Origin: Cymbomonas tetramitiformis
Taxonomy: Eukaryota > Chlorophyta > Pyramimonadophyceae > Pyramimonadales > Pyramimonadaceae
DNA: 23,098 bases
Direction: 5' to 3'
Assembly: GCA_001247695.2 (NCBI GenBank)
Contig: LGRX02015745.1
Location: forward strand, 1-23,098
The position numbers were made by a program, and so were the translations under genes. Positions 18,443-23,098 of this stretch are shown here, in pieces. The notes beneath the pieces were generated by a model. The model was not told the origin of the DNA, ran no database searches, and worked only from the letters and a program-made list of their open reading frames with translations. The first letter of the stretch is position 1. Every line of letters starts with the position of its first letter.

Positions 18443-19250
18443 AATTCATTCATTCGAACACCACGCCCAGTGACGCTCACCACCTGCCACCAAGCCGAAA
18501 AACCAAAACCAAAATCGAGCCAAAAAACAGCATCCGGAAACTCATCGCCATGGAATTGCAACCGGCCGTGGCCTTAGGAGTCCTGCCTCTCACCCCGGGG
18601 GATTGGGCGGGCAGGTGCTGACGCCAGCAGAGGCATCCGTCAGATACAAATGTATCCAATATACTGGACTGTCAGCTGGGTTGGCCTGGATGGGCGCTCT
18701 ATGCCAACCGCGCGGAGGGCTGTCTGTGCAAAAGTAACCGCGCCCCGAAGGTCTCCGGTACCCTCGACCGTTGCTATTGATGCAAAATCCATCTGCTGTT
18801 GGCTCCCCAAACAAATATATGAAACCATGCCTGCACAGGCGCAAAATATGTACACAACTCGAACCACACGTGTGTGCGTGAAACCCAAGACCGGATCTGG
18901 ACCGTAGAGAGCAACGGCAAGCGACGGCCACCACACCAGAAGTGCGGATTCGTCCTTACGGGCCCGGGTCCAGACCACACCCAACCGACACCACCGCTAA
19001 CACAACCAACACAATCGACACGAGAAGGAGAACACACAACCAAGGCTCCGATCGGCGAAGGCAGCAGCCAACACCTTGCACTCGGAGGCCTCAGCAGGGA
19101 ACCCCGAGCGCTATCAACCGACACCACACGCAACCCTAGCCGTGTGGTGGGGTCATACCCCTCAGCCGGCAAACGCTCCCCCCTCCATTCTTTGTCCCCC
19201 CGCCAATCCGGCGAGGGTTAGGCCCCGGGGGGAGGGCCCTTGTGTGTTGT
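18443..19250 (-). other. 5' leader of the LINE
   Basis: This lies upstream of the LINE ORF and before satellite resumes. It has no homology to other parts of the window and no convincing gene. The part next to the ORF (18443-18580) is A/C-rich on the plus strand. The far end contains GGGGGGAGGGCCC and a GT-rich stretch (TTGTGTGTTGTGTGTATGG) just before the satellite. The element boundary lies somewhere in 19200-19260. Confidence 0.5.
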
Positions 19251-19261
19251 GTGTATGGTCT

Positions 19262-20155
19262 GGTCGGGGGACTGGTGATCGACAGCCACTTTATGGGGTA
19301 CTGGCATCTCGTTGTTAACGGGGACGGCCACTGGAATAATTTGGATGATGGGATGTGGCTGTCCCTGTGGTACCCTTCTGACGGGTACTGCCTCTTTGAG
19401 GGCGTCGGGGATTCGTCTGCGGCTGGCTCTATTTATGTCCAGTGCCTTGGGGCTTTTTCACCTGCCGGGGGACTGGTGGTTGACAGCCACGTTATGGGGT
19501 ACTGGCGGATCGCTGTGAACGGGGACGGCCACTGGAATGATTTGGATGATGGGATGTGGCTGTCCCTGTGGTACCCTTCTGGCGGGTACTGCCTCTTTGA
19601 GGGCGTCGGGGATTCGTCTGCGGCTGGCTCTATTTTTGTCCAGTGCCTTGGGGCTTTTTCACCTGCCGGGGGACTGGTGATCGATACCCACTTTATGGGG
19701 TACTGGCATCTCGTTGTGAACGGGGACGGCCACTGGAATGATTTGGATGATGGGATGTGGCTGTCCCTGTGGTACCCTTCTGATGGGTACTGCCTCTTTG
19801 AGTGCGTCGGGGATTCGTCTACGGCTCGCTTTTTGGGAGTGTCTTGGATTCGTCTGACGCTAGCTCCCTCTCCGTGTACAGTGCTCATGGTTATTACACA
19901 TGCCGGGGGACTTGCGTTCTTTGACCTTGATATGAAGTACTGACGGATCGCTGTGAACGGGGACGACCGCCGGGTGGAAGTGGGTTTTGGGAGGCGGTTA
20001 TCCCTGTGGTGCCATTCTGGCGGGCACTGCCTCTTGGAGAGCTCGGTAGATTCGTCTGTCGTGCTGCGAGGAGAGGCAGAAGGTGGTGATGTACAACTTC
20101 TGTGTTCTCCCTTGAATTTTGTGGGGAGCACTTAGGTGCCCGCATGTTTCCTTTT
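19262..20155. repeat. Satellite block 3: 201-bp units and end module
   Basis: Satellite resumes mid-unit at CGGGGGACTGGTGATCGACAG. Unit marks lie at 19420, 19621 and 19822 (period 201). A plus frame runs open from 19242 to a TGA at 19941-19943, then continues open in the same frame to about 20135. In the next, more diverged copy that TGA position is TGG. Confidence 0.9.
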
Positions 20156-20475
20156 TGACATGGGGTGTCCATGCTGTGTGGTGTGACTGCATTCATGACA
20201 TAACCATGGACCAACAGGTCCCATCCATCGACCGGGAGCCACTGGGGGGCATGCCAGCAGGGTCCGCTTACTCCGTTACCCAGAGACCAACAATTGTTGG
20301 GCGATGATCGGTCACATCGTTTCATCTTTCCATGCTGCTTTGCATCAGGGTTGGGAACATGTATGAGTTTGTGGTATCTTGTCACGGCCCCGCCCTGCTC
20401 CTGATTTGCTTCTCACATCCACTGGGATGATGGTGGGCTGGCTTTTGTTGGCCGATCTCATGCCGTTCAGTGTGT
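20156..20475. repeat. 336-bp satellite unit
   Basis: This starts at GACATGGGGTGTCC and ends at TTCAGTGTGT. It is followed directly by TGGATGATGGATTGTGG, showing how the 336-bp unit joins the 201-type module when no transposon intervenes. Confidence 0.88.
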
Positions 20476-21210
20476 TGGATGATGGATTGTGGCTGTCCCT
20501 GTGGTGCCCTTTTGAGGGGTACTGCCTCTTTGAGGGCGTCGGGGATTCGTCTGCAGCTCGCTTTTTGGGAGTGTCTTGGATTCGTGTGACGCTTGCTCCC
20601 TCTCCGTTTCCAGTGCTCATGGTTATTACACGTACTGGGGGACTTGTGTTCTTTGACCCAGATGTGAGGTACTGGCGCGTCACTGTGAATGGGGACGGCC
20701 GCCGGGTGGAAGTGGGTTTTGGGCGGGGGTTGTCCCTGTGGTGCCACTCTGGCGGGTGCTGCCTCTTGGAGAGCTCGGTGGATGCGTCTGCCTTTGCCGC
20801 AAGGAGAGGCAGAGGGTGGTGAAGTCCACCTTCTGTATTTTCCCTTTATTTTTGTGGGGGGCACTTAGGTGCCCGCATGTTTTCATTTTTTGACATGGGG
20901 TGTCCATGTTGTGTGGTGTGACTGCATTCATGGCATAACCATGGACCGACGGGTCCCATCCATCGACCGTGAGCCACTGGGGGACATGCCAACAGGGTCC
21001 GCTTACTCCGTAACCCTGGGACCAACTATTGTTGGGCGATAATCGGTCACATCGTATCATCTTTCCATGCTGCTTTGCATCTGGGTTGGGAATATGTATG
21101 AGTTGGTGGTATCTTGTCACGGCCCCACCCTGCTTCTGATTTGCTTCTCAAATCCACTGGGATGATGGTGGGCTGGCTTTTGTTGGCCGATCTCATGCCA
21201 TTCAGTGTGT
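20476..21210. repeat. Diverged higher-order satellite unit
   Basis: This is a second full unit (part 201-type module, end module, then the 336-bp unit from 20893). The spacing between equivalent points (19822 and 20554) is 732 bp. It is visibly more diverged than blocks 1-3 but almost without indels. Confidence 0.85.
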
Positions 21211-21560
21211 ATGTGCCGTTACTGGGATCCCCAGTTCGGTTTGAAACCTTTAGCTTGACGGGGCTTGAGCACCGGAATGGAATATTTCCATGACGGACCT
21301 GCGGTGCAAAGCTGGATGAGCTCCTAGCTAGCCCACATTTTCGGCTATGATTCGTGATTCATGTTTGTGATGGGTTCGGTTTGCGCTTGGTTTGGGATGT
21401 GTCGAAGTGAATGGTATCTTGCCACGGCCGCGCCCTGTTCGTGAATGCTTCTCACTCCATCGGGATGATGGTGGGCTGGCTTTTGTCGGCGGATCTCATG
21501 CCGTTCAGTGTGTGTGCCGTTGCCATGGAGGAAACACGGTGAGCTGCACCCACGGACAGC
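21211..21560. repeat. Decayed satellite remnant
   Basis: Degenerate traces of the 336-bp unit are seen around 21380-21515 (GGTATCTTGCCACGGCC, GGGATGATGGTGGGCTGGC, TTCAGTGTGTGTGCCG). The stretch 21220-21370 shows no clear match to anything else in the window. This is the right fringe of the array. Confidence 0.6.
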
Positions 21561-21732
21561 CTCCTGTGTTACCGGGGCCGGACCGTCCTCCTTAGCTCAC
21601 AGAGATCTACGGAATATTTCATGGACAATGTCGAGTCAGCATAGGTTCAGACTGTAGTGCTGTATGAGGCAAACGCATGCCGAAGTGGTTCTCATCCAGC
21701 AGCGGCTCGTGTTGGGAGGTGTGTGCACACAG

Positions 21733-21808
21733 ATCCACAAAGAAGCTTTGCCATATGCCAATTGTGTCGGAGTGGCTTTGGTTTTCATATTCGGTGGTTC
21801 CCCTATAG
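21733..21808 (+). CDS. DEAD-box RNA helicase, exon (motif Ia to GG region)
   Basis: A likely internal exon begins after the acceptor TGCACACAG and ends at CCTATAG before GTGCGG (phase 1). It encodes QIHKEA-type residues that follow the TREL motif in DEAD-box proteins, and ends FGGSPI. Joined to the next exon it reads GGSPIGPQ, a pattern usual in the first RecA-like domain. Exons for the Q motif and Walker A (motif I) are not seen upstream. Only about 170 bp separate this exon from satellite, so the 5' part is either beyond a very long intron or lost. Part of 21680-21732 (LVLGG) may also be coding. Confidence 0.55.
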
Positions 21809-22002
21809 GTGCGGGAAACAATACTTGCCAACTGAGAAGCCCCCAGGCTAGCAGCAGAGATGTTCGTTGCTTGGCTCAACGAAGACTTCACTCTGCTTCA
21901 CTCGGTTGCTTGTCCAAATATCGGTATAGCGAATTGCCAGTCATTAGGGGGGAGGTGCTTTTAGGGTTTGGGGCATGACGATGGAGGGCTGCGGGTATTC
22001 AG

Positions 22003-22109
22003 GCCCTCAGAAGGCGGAGCTATACTCGAAGCAGCCTGACATTTTGATTGCGACCCCTGGGCGCTTGCTTGACATCCTCGGAAATTTACAAGAGAGTAAG
22101 GCCGCCAAG
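22003..22109 (+). CDS. DEAD-box RNA helicase, exon with motif Ib (ATPGRL)
   Basis: This exon starts after acceptor TATTCAG, with phase matching the previous exon. It encodes GPQKAEL, then QPDILIATPGRLLDIL, which is the classic TPGR motif. The best donor is AAG/GTGTCT at 22109/22110, because it gives phase 0 and joins in frame to the next exon. An alternative GTAAG at 22096 looks stronger by sequence but puts the next exon out of frame. The intron before it is 194 bp. Confidence 0.8.
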
Positions 22110-22605
22110 GTGTCTGAGCGAGCCACTCCTTCTGCTGTTAGATATGTCTCCCAACTCGTACTTGGCAGAAGCGGACAGTCAGCAAGCATAGTACACTGCA
22201 TAGCTGGGACCTCGAAGCCCGAAGTGCCACTTGAGAGGAATCACACAGCAGCAACGAGACTGCTGGGTGAATCTCCGAGGCCGGTAAGGCTTGCTGAGTG
22301 ACCTATTCAGTACTTGTGACTGCAGCTGCAAGAACGCTGTGCTGCACTACCGCATAGGGCTGGCGTGACGAGAGGCCTTTTGCTATTCCTCACTTCCAGG
22401 CGGTTGCCTTATGTTAAGGAATCCCTTGAGCATTGTTGAGCATGAATGATATATAGTAGCATCAGGAAGAAACTGTGCCGCAGTGTAACGGCCGAGCCGT
22501 TTGCTAGCCACGGGAGCCTGTAATTATTTTGCAACGTCATGGAGAGCCTGCCCCGTGGTGCGGGGGGACCAGGCGGCTCCGGTTCGCAGGAGCCTGTGCT
22601 TACAG

Positions 22606-22737
22606 GAGACTAGACTGCTAATTCTGGATGAGGCGGATAAGATGCTGAGCATGGGGTTTGAGGCTGACGTGCGCAAGATCGTCTCACGCACAGCACAGCT
22701 GCGCCAAACCCTGTTTTTCACTGCGACCTGGCCACAG
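22606..22737 (+). CDS. DEAD-box RNA helicase, exon with DEAD motif
   Basis: This exon starts after acceptor CTTACAG and encodes ETRLLILDEADKMLSMGFE, then RQTLFFTATWPQ, ending at donor CAG/GTACCA in phase 0. DEAD (motif II, Walker B) binds magnesium and ATP. TAT replaces the common SAT of motif III, as in several DDX5/Dbp2-type helicases. It would act in ATP-dependent RNA unwinding or RNP remodelling. The next exons (second RecA-like domain) are beyond the window. The intron before it is 496 bp. Which helicase subfamily this is cannot be fixed from about 105 residues. Confidence 0.85.
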
Positions 22738-23012
22738 GTACCACCCTGACAACTAGAGTAGGGTGGATGACCATCATCACGTTTCAAATGCTGCTGCACC
22801 TCGCGTTCCTCCCTATCCCTGCTGATTCCGCGAATCGCTTTCTAACCCGCATTGAGATGATCCGCTCAAGCGCACGAAGCTAATGTTGATACGCCTTGCA
22901 CTGGTCGCCATAATCACTACTCACTTTTAATTGTCATATCTGTCCATTGTCTCCTCCCTATGCCTGCCTGGACTAGCTAATGGGCCTCAGAGCTGCCGTC
23001 ATCGCCAGCCTA
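22738..23012 (+). other. Intron-like sequence after the last helicase exon
   Basis: No open frame, helicase motif or repeat match is seen. It starts with a good donor (GTACCA) and most simply is intron continuing past the window edge. Confidence 0.5.
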
Positions 23013-23098
23013 TACGCCCTCCTGCGCTGCTCGAGCAGACACTCCCTCCCAGTGCACTTACGCCCTCCTGCGCTGCTCGAGCAGACACTCCCTCCCAG
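23013..23098. repeat. 46-bp tandem repeat with palindromic core
   Basis: A 40-bp block starting TACGCCCTCCTGCG occurs at 23013 and 23059, separated by TGCACT, and the second copy reaches the window end. Each copy contains the perfect 12-bp palindrome CTGCTCGAGCAG. The copies are identical. It probably lies in the helicase intron. Confidence 0.9.

Larger units (their letters stand above)
12669..19250 (-). mobile_element. Near full-length LINE with restriction-like endonuclease
   Basis: This minus-strand non-LTR retrotransposon lies between satellite blocks. Its 3' end is fixed at about 12669 by the match to the truncated copy at 1998-2842 and by the same satellite junction. A 3' untranslated region (12669-13359) is followed, reading upstream, by one long ORF region (13360-18442) and a 5' leader. 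The 5' end is not precise: satellite resumes near 19262 after a GT-rich stretch, and no 79-bp duplication is seen there. The RT followed by a CCHC motif and a PD-(D/E)xK nuclease places it among LINEs with R2-like endonucleases. Confidence 0.9.

Overview
The window looks like nuclear DNA of a green alga (chlorophyte, species not identifiable). The reasons are GC-rich coding DNA, a spliced DEAD-box helicase with short exons, and a set of retroelements typical of that lineage: a Kangaroo/PAT-like tyrosine-recombinase retrotransposon, a Penelope-like element with an N-terminal GIY-YIG endonuclease (Chlamys-type layout), and a LINE with a restriction-like endonuclease. Almost all of the window is mobile or repetitive DNA. 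The only host gene I can support is the helicase fragment at the far right. Many start codons are uncertain because this is eukaryotic, partly decayed sequence.

Layout. (1) Satellite DNA at 1-1997: a 201-bp tandem array, an end module, then a 336-bp tandem unit. (2) A 5'-truncated minus-strand LINE copy at 1998-2855, flanked by a 79-bp direct duplication of satellite sequence (1919-1997 and 2856-2934). (3) A Penelope-like element from about 2935 to 11606 on the plus strand. Its single ORF is cut in two, inside the GIY-YIG motif, by (4) a complete PAT-like element at about 3787-8837. That element has split direct repeats A1, B1, A2 and B2, a gag-like ORF, an RT-RNase H-methyltransferase ORF, and a decayed tyrosine recombinase fused to a Tudor-like domain. 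(5) Satellite DNA again at about 11607-12668. (6) A near full-length minus-strand LINE at about 12669-19250, with Tudor-like and C2H2 zinc-finger N-terminal domains, an open RT, and an endonuclease half broken by stop codons. (7) Satellite DNA at about 19262-21560, decaying rightwards. (8) Three exons of a DEAD-box RNA helicase at 21733-22737, then intron-like sequence and a 46-bp tandem repeat at the window end.

The order of events can be read from the nesting. The satellite came first. The LINE then inserted at least twice at the same point of the satellite, next to a short GT run. The Penelope-like element begins at the same kind of GT run. The PAT-like element arrived last, since its two A repeats differ at only 3 of 172 positions. 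No element looks fully autonomous as read: the PLE is split and frameshifted, the PAT recombinase has one stop and two frameshifts, and the LINE has three stops and a frameshift after its RT. The PAT gag and pol ORFs are intact.
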